In this document: positions 1 to 9,190 of the stretch, one piece after another
Layout: every line of letters begins with the position of its first letter
Numbering within the stretch: position 1 is the stretch's first letter
From: Durusdinium trenchii
Taxonomy: Eukaryota; Sar; Dinophyceae; Suessiales; Symbiodiniaceae
NCBI GenBank assembly: GCA_963970005.1
Contig: CAXAMN010003113.1
Span: 285,665 to 349,664, forward strand
Length of the DNA: 64,000 nt
Direction of reading: 5' to 3'
Program-made: the position numbers and the translations under genes
Notes under the pieces: generated by a model
The model's input: the letters and a program-made list of their open reading frames with translations, nothing else
Told to the model about the DNA's origin: nothing
Databases searched by the model: none

Positions 1-381
1 GTTGTTGTGGTAAATGGCAATGAGCCGCTGGACGGGTGGTGGAAGTGTGTCAGTGAGAGGTTGATGTCCGATAGGGGTGTCGGTAAGGGCGTTGAGGCTG
101 TCCAGGTGTTGGTGAAGAACGAATCGGTGGACATGAAGGTCGGTGAGGATGCCCATCAGGGCATGGGGTGGTTGGAGGGTGTATACTTCGGCCCAAAACG
201 ATTGGTCTGCCGAGATGTTGGTGGTGGCTGATGGTGCAGGTTGCGAGGTTGTGGGAACTGGATTTGGTTGAGGCTGCAGCGGGGAAGGTGGATCGTGCGT
301 TTGTGGAGGTAGTTCCTCCGGATCTTCATTGAAGAGAAAAAGAACCTCAGACTGCTCATCATAATCGGCGGTGCTCTCCAT
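1..381 (-). CDS. 5' part of a Pro/Thr-rich ORF, cut by the window edge
   Basis: Read leftward from the ATG at 379-381 the frame stays open for 127 codons and leaves the window, so only the 5' part is present. It begins MESTADYDEQ with an acidic first 25 residues (EDPEELPP), then a Pro/Gln/Thr linker, then a more ordered stretch rich in W, F, L and H (about residues 58-110, for example LMGILTDLHVHRFVLHQHL). The same plan (short acidic or polar start, linker, helical module) recurs in the other minus-strand ORFs up to 6.2 kb. Function unknown. The shorter frame at 156-362 on the same strand is a shadow. Confidence 0.45.
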   Translation of the reverse strand, partial: MESTADYDEQSEVLFLFNEDPEELPPQTHDPPSPLQPQPNPVPTTSQPAPSATTNISADQSFWAEVYTLQPPHALMGILTDLHVHRFVLHQHLDSLNALTDTPIGHQPLTDTLPPPVQRLIAIYHNN

Positions 382-603
382 TGAAAGGCAAGAGTGGAGG
401 CTGTGCACTGTTGGTGGTAACGATCACGAGTTTGAAAAAACGGCCGCGGTCAAAAATGGAATTGGAAAGGCAGAACGAGGTCTCGATCTAAGTGTATTGT
501 GCATTGAAGACGGTCTAGACAAAGTCGAAAAGTGAATAAACTGAATGGAGACTGTGTTCTTTTTTGGTCATCACACGATGTGTGAGAATGGTGCGGGGTG
601 AAA

Positions 604-1445
604 CTATGAGCTACTGCGGCGTGAATTGAGCTCGGCCGCGGCTGCAGCTGCGGCTTGGCGCGCAATCCGCAGGATGGTCTGTTGGAGCGTGGCCGCTTGC
701 TGCTCTGTTAGCGGTGCGTCTGGAATAGGAGGCACTGGTGGGAACACTGTAGTGGTATTGGTGGTAGTGGTTGGGTGGAAGTGAGTTGGCGGCGCGGGAC
801 GTGACGTGGCTGGTCGTCGAGTGGAATGTGCTGTGGGATTGAGGTAGTGTTTGATGTCAGTGGAAAAGTTGAAGGGTAGAAGTTGGCCGTTCCGGTGGGG
901 ACGTGGAATGGTGACCTGTAAGGGGATGCGTGTAGGTGTTGCTGAATGTGGAGCGTGGTACAATTGTGGGGGGCCCACCCAGGTGGTATTGATTGGTGGG
1001 TGCCCCGGACGTGCTTTGGGTAGAATGGGAACATTGGTGGTGAGGATGACAGGGTCCTCAGTGCTGGTAGAGGATGTGGTAGATGGTGGTGCAGGTGGTG
1101 CTGTGGGATGCGGAAGTGTGGCTGTGGGCTGTGTTGGTGTTGGTTTGGGGTTTGTCTGTGGCGTGTTGCGTGTGGAAAGGTTCCGGTAAGATGTGTGGGA
1201 AACAGGGGGGGGCTTTTGCAGGAGGTGATGTAGATGTTGTGGAGGTTTTTTCCGGTACAGTGCTGACCGGAGGGCAAAGCATGGGAGTATGCTGTGGGGA
1301 ATCTTCCTCCTTTTTTCGTGAGTTCCAACTTGGTGTCGTTGGTGGATGGTTCGACGGGCTCTGCCTTGGTGAGGTGTGGTGCCTCATCTTTCACTTCGAT
1401 AGACTCTGTAGGAGTGCGATCCCAGTCGGGAGAGTCGTAATCCAT
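604..1445 (-). pseudogene. Acidic-start Pro-rich ORF distributed over several frames
   Basis: The ATG at 1443-1445 opens MDYDSPDWDRTPTESIEV and an acidic, Lys/Glu-rich N-terminus that reads like protein for about 50 residues. Protein-like sequence then moves to another frame, which ends at 604 with a Pro/Thr linker (SRPAPPTHFHPTTTTNTT) and a helical Ala-rich end (QTILRIARQAAAAAAAEL). No clear splice signals link the parts, so frameshift mutation, assembly error or unusual introns are all possible. It belongs with its neighbours by composition: the plus strand here is strongly G/T-rich. Function unknown. Confidence 0.3.
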
Positions 1446-1621
1446 GGGGTGGTGAGAAGGCGAAGTGGGATGTATGGAGCGGCCCGTCGAGAGTTCAAAT
1501 GGCTGCGGAGAAAAATGTGTGACTGCTGGGCAGTAAGATGTAGAAAGTGTGAGGATAACTAATTGGACGGGTTTTTCTGAGCAAAGCGTAATGTGTGAGA
1601 CAAAGCGTTGTCCGGGCAGCC

Positions 1622-2113
1622 TCAGAGGGAGGATGACGGCGTGTCAGCAAGGAGGTGGGAAGCTGCTGAAGAAGTGGAACTGGAATTGGAAGCCGTCCAA
1701 AGTGCTTGATGCAGGTGTCCGCGGTGGCCGTGAGCTGCAGAAGGTCGGTCTGGGATTGTCTGGTGTCGATGGGTTGTGTGGTTTGGCTGTGAGAGTGTGG
1801 TGAGAGGGAGGCGATCTCGGGAACGAGACCTGTCTCTGCAACTGAATCGGCGAATGAGCGGTGGTGTGTTGATGGGTGATGGTATGGCTGGGTCACGTTG
1901 GAAGGTGGCTACGGAGAGGAAGTTGGTTTGCTGTGGTGGGATGTCGAGGGTGGGGTCAATGCGGTAGTGGCCAGGGGAACCTGGTGAGCCAGGAAGGAAT
2001 TGCAGCCTGTTGAGTCCACGTCGGGCGTCGTGGGCGGTGTTGATCAAGTGTCGGAGGGTGTTGCGTAGCTGCAGAAAAAGTCTGTAGGCTGGTGTGTTGG
2101 TGAATGTAGACAT
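1622..2113 (-). CDS. SR-motif Pro-rich protein, paralogue of the 2373-2981 ORF
   Basis: The start is taken at the second Met (2111-2113), MSTFTNTPAYRLFLQL, because the upstream residues are not conserved in the paralogue. Residues about 10-55 form a helical module, then comes the motif GSPGHYRIDPTLD, then an Arg/Ser segment (RDRSRSRDRLP) and a Ser-rich end. The neighbour at 2373-2981 has the same three elements in the same order (LPGQYRINPT; ERSRSRDNLP), so the two are tandem duplicates. The RS dipeptides recall SR-type RNA-processing proteins, but there is no RRM and no function is claimed. Confidence 0.45.
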   Translation of the reverse strand: MSTFTNTPAYRLFLQLRNTLRHLINTAHDARRGLNRLQFLPGSPGSPGHYRIDPTLDIPPQQTNFLSVATFQRDPAIPSPINTPPLIRRFSCRDRSRSRDRLPLTTLSQPNHTTHRHQTIPDRPSAAHGHRGHLHQALWTASNSSSTSSAASHLLADTPSSSL

Positions 2114-2372
2114 TGGAGGGATGGGATCTTGCACAATGGGGTGATGTTGGAGATCCTCTGCGATTGTGGAAAACCATCGACAGTGTGAGTGTGAAAAGTG
2201 GTAAATCGGTTAGATGGCTGAGTTTTTCCGCTCGCCGAAAAATATCAGTGAGACTTGAAAAATGAAATGTAGCAGCAGCTGTGGGCAGGGATGCCGTCTC
2301 AGAGTTGGCAAGTTGCATGGCGGCCGCTGTAGAGCCTGGGTTGGGATGTTGCTGCAGTGCTCGATGTTGTAG

Positions 2373-2981
2373 TTAGCCACTGCGGTGTGGAAGGTTGTCG
2401 CGGGAGCGTGAACGTTCCCTGGTGTGAGTGGCAATGTTGATGTTGGTGGCCGGGGTAGCTTGTGGCGGGGGACCTGTCCAGTGAGAGTGTAGACGTTCTG
2501 CGTCTTGTGGTGGGGTACGTGGTGAGGGAGAGGGTGATCGGCTGGAAAGTCCGGGTGGTAGTGGAAAACCTGGCGGTATGTCGTGTAGAATGGCCAGGTT
2601 TCTGCTGGAGAGTGAGGCTGTGGGGTTGATGCGGTATTGCCCTGGGAGCCCTGGGCCGGTGGTAACAAATTGAAGGAGCCGACGAGCCTGGGAGAGGCTA
2701 TCAATCAGGCGGTCCAGCAAGATCAGGTCACCGCGCATTCGGTAAAGGAGGTTATATGCTCTCTGGTCCTGAAAATACGTCTGGCTTGGCATAGGTTCAG
2801 TGTGAAATGGGTGATGGCGGAGGTGTTGGTTGACCATAAAGAGAAGGTCCAAGGAGCTGTTGAGGGATTGAAAGTCAGGCTGAGTGCAAATCGAAGGTTG
2901 GAGCCAGCTCGGAGGGCGCTGTGGCAGGTAGTGTTCTGTGTCGGAGGTGTTGCCATGGGGGCGAGCGCGAGGATTGGCCAT
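2373..2981 (-). CDS. SR-motif Pro-rich protein, paralogue of the 1622-2113 ORF
   Basis: The start is taken at MANPRARPHG (2979-2981), 13 codons inside the longest frame. About residues 50-120 hold an amphipathic helical module (DLLFMVNQHLRHH; RMRGDLILLDRLIDSLSQAR) followed by LPGQYRINPT, a Pro/Ser linker and ERSRSRDNLP near the C-terminus. Module order and motifs match the ORF at 1622-2113, about 260 bases downstream on the same strand. No known domain was recognised. The plus-strand frame at 2637-3041 is a shadow. Confidence 0.45.
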   Translation of the reverse strand: MANPRARPHGNTSDTEHYLPQRPPSWLQPSICTQPDFQSLNSSLDLLFMVNQHLRHHPFHTEPMPSQTYFQDQRAYNLLYRMRGDLILLDRLIDSLSQARRLLQFVTTGPGLPGQYRINPTASLSSRNLAILHDIPPGFPLPPGLSSRSPSPSPRTPPQDAERLHSHWTGPPPQATPATNINIATHTRERSRSRDNLPHRSG

Positions 2982-3169
2982 AACGATTGGTACAGGAAAG
3001 CAGGACAAAGTGGCGCACAAAAGGCTGCGGAGCTAGAGTGAGCCTGAAACCTGAAAGACCGAAGTTGTGCAAAATTGGTGAAAGTAGACCGGGCATGAAA
3101 AACAAATTGTCAGTGCATGTCAGTGGATTTGTCCTGCGGCACGCCGTAGAGAAAGCTGGGTGAAACGGG

Positions 3170-3982
3170 TCATATGAAATAACTGCCAACGGGCGTAAGT
3201 GGAGATTTCTCCGGATGGCTGTTCTCACTAAGTTCTCGCTCAGCGGCCGGCGGCAGCAGCACAGCAGCAGGAGGTGATCGATGTGGTGAAGTCGGTGGCG
3301 TTGTTTTGGGGGAAGGGGAAAAATCCGGTTGTGAATGTGGTGCTGGGGAAACTGCTGGTGAGGTGGGTGTTGGTGAGAGGGAAGGTGCTTGTCGTGGTGG
3401 TTCTGTTGGTAGTGGTGTGGAGGAAAGTTGCTGGTCTTGCTGACGTTGCATGTCTTTGAGTTCTTGCCATCGGGCTTGGCATTGCTCGACGGAGAAGCCA
3501 CCTCGGCGAGCCACAGTGGTCCAGTTGGGACGAAGTCTGGGGTTTTCTTTGAGTTCAACCAGGCGGCAATCGGCGTCGCCGTCCCACGCGTCCCAGTCCG
3601 CTTGTTGGTTCAGTGGTGGTGGGAGTGGTTGCTTCCGCTTGCGTGTTGTGGTAGGTTGTGGAGCTGGGGGTGTTGTTGGTGTGTCGTCGGAGTCTTTTGA
3701 GAGTGGTGCTGGTAAACGGATGGGTGGTCTGGATGGTGCTGAGTCACAGGAGGAGGTGGTGGATGGTAAACGTATAGGGTGGATAGGCGGAGTTGGGAGT
3801 GGCTGAAAGTGTTGGCGGAAAGTGGGATCCGCTTGGTGGATGTGGTGGAGGAAATGAGTGTGAAGGTGCGCTACAATATCTGTTGCTTGTCTGAGCAGGT
3901 TTTGCACCTGCGAAAGTACCAATGTGGTTCTGTGTATGAGAGTTGAGGTGTCGTTGTGTAGAGGTGTCAGTGTGCTGCTCAT
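3170..3982 (-). CDS. SANT/Myb-like domain protein, Pro-rich
   Basis: The start is chosen at MSSTLTPLHND (3980-3982). An N-terminal helical part with HxxH spacing (about residues 15-55) is followed by a Pro/Ser linker with a basic TTRKRKQP patch that could act as a nuclear signal, then a 48-residue segment (about 129-176) with the spacing of a SANT/Myb-like helix-turn-helix: WDAWDGDADCRLVELKE, NWTTVARRGGFSVEQC, QARWQELKD. The aromatic residues that normally pack the three helices are present (W, W, W), and GFSVEQCQARW resembles the third, recognition-type helix. The C-terminal 90 residues are Pro/Ser/Thr-rich. A DNA- or chromatin-binding role follows only from the domain. Confidence 0.55.
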   Translation of the reverse strand: MSSTLTPLHNDTSTLIHRTTLVLSQVQNLLRQATDIVAHLHTHFLHHIHQADPTFRQHFQPLPTPPIHPIRLPSTTSSCDSAPSRPPIRLPAPLSKDSDDTPTTPPAPQPTTTRKRKQPLPPPLNQQADWDAWDGDADCRLVELKENPRLRPNWTTVARRGGFSVEQCQARWQELKDMQRQQDQQLSSTPLPTEPPRQAPSLSPTPTSPAVSPAPHSQPDFSPSPKTTPPTSPHRSPPAAVLLPPAAERELSENSHPEKSPLTPVGSYFI

Positions 3983-4392
3983 GACTTGGAGATGTAGGGA
4001 TGTACAGTAGCACAGAGTCGTCACGGGTTGCTGCGGCAGCGCGCCAAAGCAGCAGGACAGCAGCTGATCTGCAGGAGCGCGTCATCACGTGGCCGTGCAT
4101 ATGAATTAAACGAGCATCAAATTCCCACGGGCATGGTGCGAAAATGCAAGTCCGGTTGTACAATCAAGTGCATGAAACTCTGACATGTGAAATACTCCAT
4201 CAAGACAGCTGGTACGATTCGGAAAAAGATGTTTAAAGCAAAACCTGCAGAGCTTGAAAAATTGAGGGTTCAAAATTCGCGTGGTCGCTGCAGGAGGCTC
4301 TTTTTGGCTGCTATGAGCAAAGGTTATGTGGTGGTGTGAGACAAAAGGTGGAGGTGGAGGTGGTAGTGGTGTGGAGGTGTTGGACAGTGGTG
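3983..4392. other. Spacer between minus-strand ORFs
   Basis: No convincing coding sequence. Minor frames overlap the 5' region of the SANT ORF. A short G-rich GGTGGAGGTGGAGGTGG tract lies near 4348. Confidence 0.4.
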
Positions 4393-6184
4393 TTATGTGT
4401 CTGGTGGAGTGGAGTTTGTGGACCAGGCCAGTCCTTTGACAATGGCATGGTCCGGGTGGATCACCCAGCAGCGGCCCTTCTGGTGGAAAACTGCGCCGTG
4501 GTGATCGTTAAGGAGGTTCATGGCGTGTTCCTCACCTCCGGAGGTATATTTTGTGGCGGCACCCCAAGCAAGGAGTGTGATGATAAGGGAATGGGAGTTC
4601 TTGTGGAGTTGCCAGGTGTTGTGGATGATGCGGGCAAATTCGTTGTGATCATGGGGTTGGTTGTGGGTGATGCGGACACCCTGGGCAAAAAATCCAGGGT
4701 AGTTGGCAAAGTGAAGTGTGCTGGGTAAAAATCGACCTTGGCGTAGAATGTTGGAAATGTTGCCGACGGGGCCTGTGTGGCCTGCGTTGATGTGGGCGAC
4801 TTCCCGGTGGGTTGATGTGGCTCGGGAGACCGCGGGCGGTTCTGGTGTAGTGGCTTTTGTGTTGAGGAAAGGAAGTGAAATGGCGTAGTATTGGAATTGG
4901 TCGTATTGGTGAGTTGTGTCGTTCCACTTGGCGTGAGTATATTGCCGGAAATCGGTGATCTCCTTGTAGGTGATGTTGCAGTCTGTGAGGAGATTGGCAA
5001 TGTACTGGTGCTGTGGTCGGTTGGGGTTGTCAAGTTGGGTGGCGTGGAATTCAAGCCATTCCAGGAGTTGGTCTGCAGGTGAAAAGGTGTGAAAGTTGGG
5101 TGGAGGTCGCCAACGGTTGATTGGGCGACGAAGGACGGCTGTGGTGGGAAATTGAGAGGGGTCTGGGTTGGTGCGTTCAGTGTTGGGGCGTAAATCGATG
5201 GGTTGTGGTGGTGAGCGACTGCGGGATGGTGTAAGGCTGGATGTGTAAGTGGGATGTCGAGGGTGAACGGCGTCGCCGGGTTGCGCTGTGGTGCTTGGAG
5301 TGGTGGTGATGTCGATGTCGGCGGCGGTGGTGGTGGCGTCCTCGGCGGTGATGGTCGGACTTGCGTCGGCTCTTGTGGTGGTGGCGGCGACTGCTGTGTG
5401 GTGGCTGTGGGGAAGGTGGTTGTGGTGCTGGTGAGGCGGTGGTGTCAAGCTTGTCCGTTGCAGGTGGTGAAGGTCCAGGAGCTGGTGTGGCTGATGCGAG
5501 GGATGGTGATGCGGAAGGTTGGGATGCGGTAGCTGGAGGGGTCGTGCTTTGGACCGGCAATGGAGCGTCCGTGGCGGTTGTGGGGATGTGTTGGATTGGT
5601 GGTGTTGGATCTGATGGCGTCTGTTGTGGGAGTGGAGGCTGGACTGGTGGTGAAGCGCTGATGGTTTGTGGAGGGGGCGGCGGGGGCAATGGTTGGGGTG
5701 GGGGCTGTGTGACTGGGGGAAAGGCTGAGTAGGGTTGCCAAACGCCCTGGGGGATGGCGCATTGTGGGTCTGTGGATGGGTGATTGGCAATCGCGGTCTG
5801 TTGCTGTGTTGGAGGGGGATGTGTCAGTGTAGTGGGGGGAGGAAGTTCAGCCGGTGGTGTGGGATGTAGTGGTGGCAACAGGTATGAAGGGGGAGGTGCT
5901 GCTGACGGAAATACTGGAGTTGGATGTGTGGGCTGCGGTGGCACGTGACATGGTTGCACAAACGTCCAGGTGGACGGTGTGCCGTAGGTCAATGCAGTGG
6001 CGGTGGGATTGGACAAAAAAGGTGGTGGTTGGAATGGTTGTGGGTGTGGGTGAGGGTATGCCGATGGTTGTGGCGAGGGAAAGGTGGGTGCAGTTGATGG
6101 CTGTGGCAGCGGCCATGTGGGTTGAGGTTGTGTGGTAGGTAGTGGTGGTGGCGTGGCGTGAGCGTATGGCCACGGAAAATGCAT
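4393..6184 (-). CDS. Long Pro/His/RS-rich protein with a conserved-looking C-terminal domain; frame switch inside
   Basis: From MHFPWPYAHATPPP (start 6184) the frame codes about 300 residues of Pro/Gln/Thr-rich sequence and then a basic His/Arg tract (KSRRKSDHHRRGRHHHRRR). From about 5300 downward the protein-like frame is a different one: SLTPSRSRSPPQPIDL, then RPINRWRPPPNFHTF and a folded-looking region of about 200 residues. The latter contains HTGPVGNISNILRQGRF, YPGFFAQGVRIT, LIITLLAWGAATKYTSGG and GRCWVIHPDHAIVKG, ending at a stop at 4393. An intron or one frameshift near 5230-5300 would join the two. The H-T-G plus Gly-rich loop plus FF-x-x-G pattern faintly recalls ADP-ribosyltransferase folds, but no catalytic triad can be assigned. 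It seems to be the largest member of this minus-strand family. Confidence 0.45.
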
Positions 6185-7067
6185 GTCGTGGTCGTAGCTA
6201 TGGCTCGGCGCGGCGCGGCAGCAAAAATGCAGCGGAGAAGTGCCGAGTTGTATTGTCATGATGTTGTTGAAAGTCTCATCTCTGGTGTTGATGGAGAGTA
6301 TGTTGTAAGGTGGTGCTAGAGGTGAGCTTGTTGGTAGGTGTGTGTTCATGCATCTCGAATTAGATTGAAGAGCTCTAATGCCCAAACTTGAGTTCTGCTG
6401 ATGAAAGAGTCACGGCATCGATATGGCAAAACGTGGAAACACAAACGTGACTTGGAGAAGTGAACATGACGGATCCGAAATCTGAAAGCTGATATCCGAT
6501 GTATTCTGCAAGAACCGTTTTTTGGCCCGGCGGCCGGTATGTCGGTTGATTCTGTGAGGGTGTCGGTGCCTTCCTGTGAGAGTCCAGTGAGTGGTGGTGC
6601 GTTGTGGTGGTTGCTTTCCCATGCAAGATCGGCGCCCCTGTGACGGGGATCACACTCAGCACCCGAGTGGGACGGCTGAGCGGGACACACTTCGACAATT
6701 GTATTCAGTTAGCTCAATTTCTCCGATGGGAAAGAAGGTGAAGAACCGCAAGGCGAAAAAGTCCAGTAACTTGAATTGTTGAAAAAATGTTTCACTCGCG
6801 CGGCTGGTTGCAGTTCACAAGCGGCTGAGACCTGTTTGTGGGGTGGAATACATGAAGAACCATGAAACAACACGCGGAAGAGTGGGGTAAACAGCTTGTG
6901 CAAAAGTTGTGTGGCAGGTACACACCAAAGCGTCCTTTGGTGCTTCCCCTCCAGCGACTTAGCTTCGTTGGGCAAGGTTCGTCGCCGGAGGCCTTGCCCC
7001 CCTGCCTGTGAAAGGTGGTGGTGGAAAACCCTTTGTCCAGGGGTGGACACACACACACACCACACAC
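6185..7067. other. Start of the strand-switch zone, no gene recognised
   Basis: Only short frames occur. Parts resemble the dispersed repeat seen again at 8.76-9.2 kb: GGGATCACAC..GCACCCGAGTGG occurs near 6650 and 8776, and a form of the ACCTGTTT(A/G)TGGGGT segment occurs near 6830 and 7890. A (CA)n run lies at 7050-7065. Confidence 0.4.
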
Positions 7068-7200
7068 ACTTAGATAGAGGTTTATGCAATGCCAGAATCC
7101 ACAAGGAAAGGAATGAGGGAACGGAAAGGTGCAAAGTCCGCGCATTTGAAGTGTTCAACATGTTGTTTCACGTGATTGCAGAAAGCGGCTGGCGTCGGGC
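7068..7200. repeat. Dispersed repeat, copy A1 (pairs with 8818-8948)
   Basis: About 130 bases starting ACTTAGATAGAGGTTTATGC are repeated nearly exactly at 8818. The main difference is a 3-4 base length change near GTTCAACATGTTGTTTCACG. Both copies lead into a sequence ending GAAAGCGGCTGGCGTC. The frames seen through it are shared by both copies and look like repeat sequence rather than a gene. Confidence 0.75.
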
Positions 7201-7338
7201 GAGCAATCGCATCGCTTGTGCACTTGCACTGGATCAAGGTAAGAAATGCAGAGCTTCTTTCACACGCATCGCGTGCCCCAGCTAGAACCAACAAACAATC
7301 AGCTAATTTAGGCGACACAGTTGCACCCACAGACCCCA

Positions 7339-7371
7339 CCCCCCCCCCCCCCCCCCCCCCCCCCTCCCCCC
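7339..7371. repeat. Poly(C) tract (C26 then T then C6)
   Basis: An uninterrupted run of 26 C, one T and six C, closely followed by TACAG, so it looks like an extreme polypyrimidine tract before a possible splice acceptor. No coding exon is evident downstream. Such a run is prone to sequencing and assembly length errors. Confidence 0.85.
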
Positions 7372-7452
7372 TACAGCTCGATGGGATAATTTGGCCATGG
7401 GCCAATCATTCCATAAGATTCCCACCAGCCCCACCACCCCACCCCCTGTGTT

Positions 7453-7785
7453 TTGTTTTTCAGTGAACTAACCTCGGTATGGTCTCACCTCTTATGTATG
7501 TACATGACTGACACATTTGGCTCAAGACTGAGAAAAGCCGCTTGCTTTCACAGAGCGATTGCATTCGACTCGTGTCCGAGCATTGTCGGCTGGACCTCTC
7601 TCGAGACTGTGTTCTTTCCAAGAGAAATCCACTGCATTGCACTTCGTGTCACCCCCCCACCCCGCCCCCCACCCCACCAGGATGTAAGATGTTTTGATGT
7701 GGCCATTGGGCCACTAAAGCGTCAAAGGCAAGTGATCCACCGCCCCCACCCCGGAGCTAGGAAGCACGTAAGTGCACAAGTGATT
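7453..7785. other. Spacer with C-rich patches
   Basis: No gene recognised. C-rich patches (CACCCCCCCACCCCGCCCCC near 7650) precede the next repeats. A sequence close to the conserved end of the dinoflagellate spliced leader (CATTTGGCTCAAG) lies near 7514; see findings. Confidence 0.3.
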
Positions 7786-7787
7786 GA

Positions 7788-7846
7788 TGCCCAGTGCGCA
7801 AGTGATGTCCAGTGCGCAAGTGATGTAAGTTCCCAGTGCGCAAGTG
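7788..7846. repeat. Three short tandem units of CCAGTGCGCAAGTG
   Basis: CCAGTGCGCAAGTG occurs three times between about 7791 and 7846, two of the copies followed by ATGT, with small spacers. On the opposite strand it reads as a repeated LAHWTS peptide, which is a repeat artefact. Confidence 0.7.
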
Positions 7847-7865
7847 CTTGCCCGGCCCTGGGGTC

Positions 7866-8115
7866 AGGCTGCTGCAATACGGTGGGAAACCTGTTTATGG
7901 GGTAGCATGCAAAACCGCCATGAAAGCAAACCAAGTGTGGAACAGCCTGAGCAACAGTTAAGTGCAAGTACGTCGGCAAGCGTCCTTGCCGATATCCTGG
8001 GATCATTTGGGGAGCTTCGGCTTCGTTGGATGCACCTGACATGTCCTCTCCATCCCGCTGGCTGTGGGCAAGAGTGATGAGCTGAAAACCCTTAGGTACA
8101 GGTATGACACACACA
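7866..8115. repeat. Dispersed repeat, copy B1 (pairs with 8944-9190)
   Basis: Some 245 bases from AGGCTGCTGCAATACGG to GTATGACACACACA recur at 8944-9190 with few substitutions. At 8944 the B segment follows directly on the A segment (8818), whereas here A and B lie about 665 bases apart. The second locus therefore looks like the contiguous form. Confidence 0.75.
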
Positions 8116-8140
8116 ACAGGCCGCTCCGTGGTGCAGTCAC

Positions 8141-8600
8141 CTAACAAGCCTTAGATAAAAGACAAAAAGGAAAGAAAAGAGCAAGCCAAAGAGGGCAAGA
8201 GAGAAAGATAGGTGTAGAGGCGTGCATGTCTGCCGCACGAGGGGCAAATTACGGGCACAAAACCTGAATAGCCACCTAACAAGCCTTAGGAAAGAGAGAA
8301 AGAAAGACAGAACAAAACCAAGAGGGCAAGAGAGAAAAATAGTGGTAGGGTTGTGCATGTCTGCCTAATTATGGCAAATATTGGCAAATTATGGAGCCAA
8401 AGCCTGAATAGCCACCTAACAAGCCTTAGAAAAGAAAGAAAGACAGAAAGAGCAACACGAAAAAGGGCAAGAGAAAACATAGGTGTAGCGAAAAATGCGA
8501 GACCGAGGGGTAGGGAAACGAGCCTCAAGAACAACCTAACAAGCCTGAAGAAACACCTGACAAACGAAGAAACCGCAAGAAAGAAGGACAGAGGGGGCAG
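8141..8600. repeat. Four-copy tandem repeat of about 120-140 bases, purine-rich
   Basis: Units begin CACCTAACAAGCCTTAG near 8141, 8272 and 8413, and a decayed fourth begins near 8535. Each continues with an A/G-rich stretch (AAAGAAAGACAGA type), then a GGGCAAGAG motif, and in most units a TGCATGTCTGCC motif. The frames on either strand are repetitive and judged non-coding. A 19-base duplication (TCCGTATGCTCGGCAGCTT) follows at about 8624-8663. Confidence 0.75.
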
Positions 8601-8817
8601 GGGTGGGTTTGGGGGTCTATTCTCCGTATGCTCGGCAGCTTCATATCCGTATGCTCGGCAGCTTTGCGGTCTATTGATCATGAGTGAGACAGGAAAATCG
8701 TGAACCATAATCCACGGATGCAGGAACGCAAATTTGATATCTGATACACCATGGCTTAAGCGCCCCGTTGCCGGGGATCACACTGTGCACCCGAGTGGCA
8801 GAACACAGCGAATCACA

Positions 8818-9190
8818 CTTAGATAGAGGTTTATGCAATGCCAGAATCCACAAGGAAAGGAATGAGGGAACGGAAAGGTGCAAAGTCCACGCATTTGAAG
8901 TGTTCAACATGTTTCACGTGACTGCAGAAAGCGGCTGGCGTCAGGCTGCTGCAATACGGCGGGAAACCTGATTATGGGGTAGCATGCGAAACGGCCATGA
9001 AAGCAAACCAAGAGTGGAACAGCGTGAGCAACAGTTAAGTGCAGGTACGTCGGCAAACGTCCTTGCCGATATCCTAGAATCATGTGAGGAGCTTCGTTGG
9101 ATGGAGCCTCACATGTCCTCTCCATCCCCCTGCTGGCTGTGGACAAGAATGATGAGTTGAAAACCCTTAGGTACAGGGTATGACACACAC
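8818..9190. repeat. Dispersed repeat A+B, contiguous copy
   Basis: Here copy A2 (8818-8948) and copy B2 (8944-9190) are joined, matching 7068-7200 and 7866-8115. This supports one ancestral repeat of about 370 bases that is interrupted at the left locus. Confidence 0.7.

Noticed and set aside
5177..5790. Two overlapping minus-strand frames as two separate genes
   Set aside because: Each looks like protein in only one part, so one gene with a frame switch near 5.25-5.3 kb is more economical.
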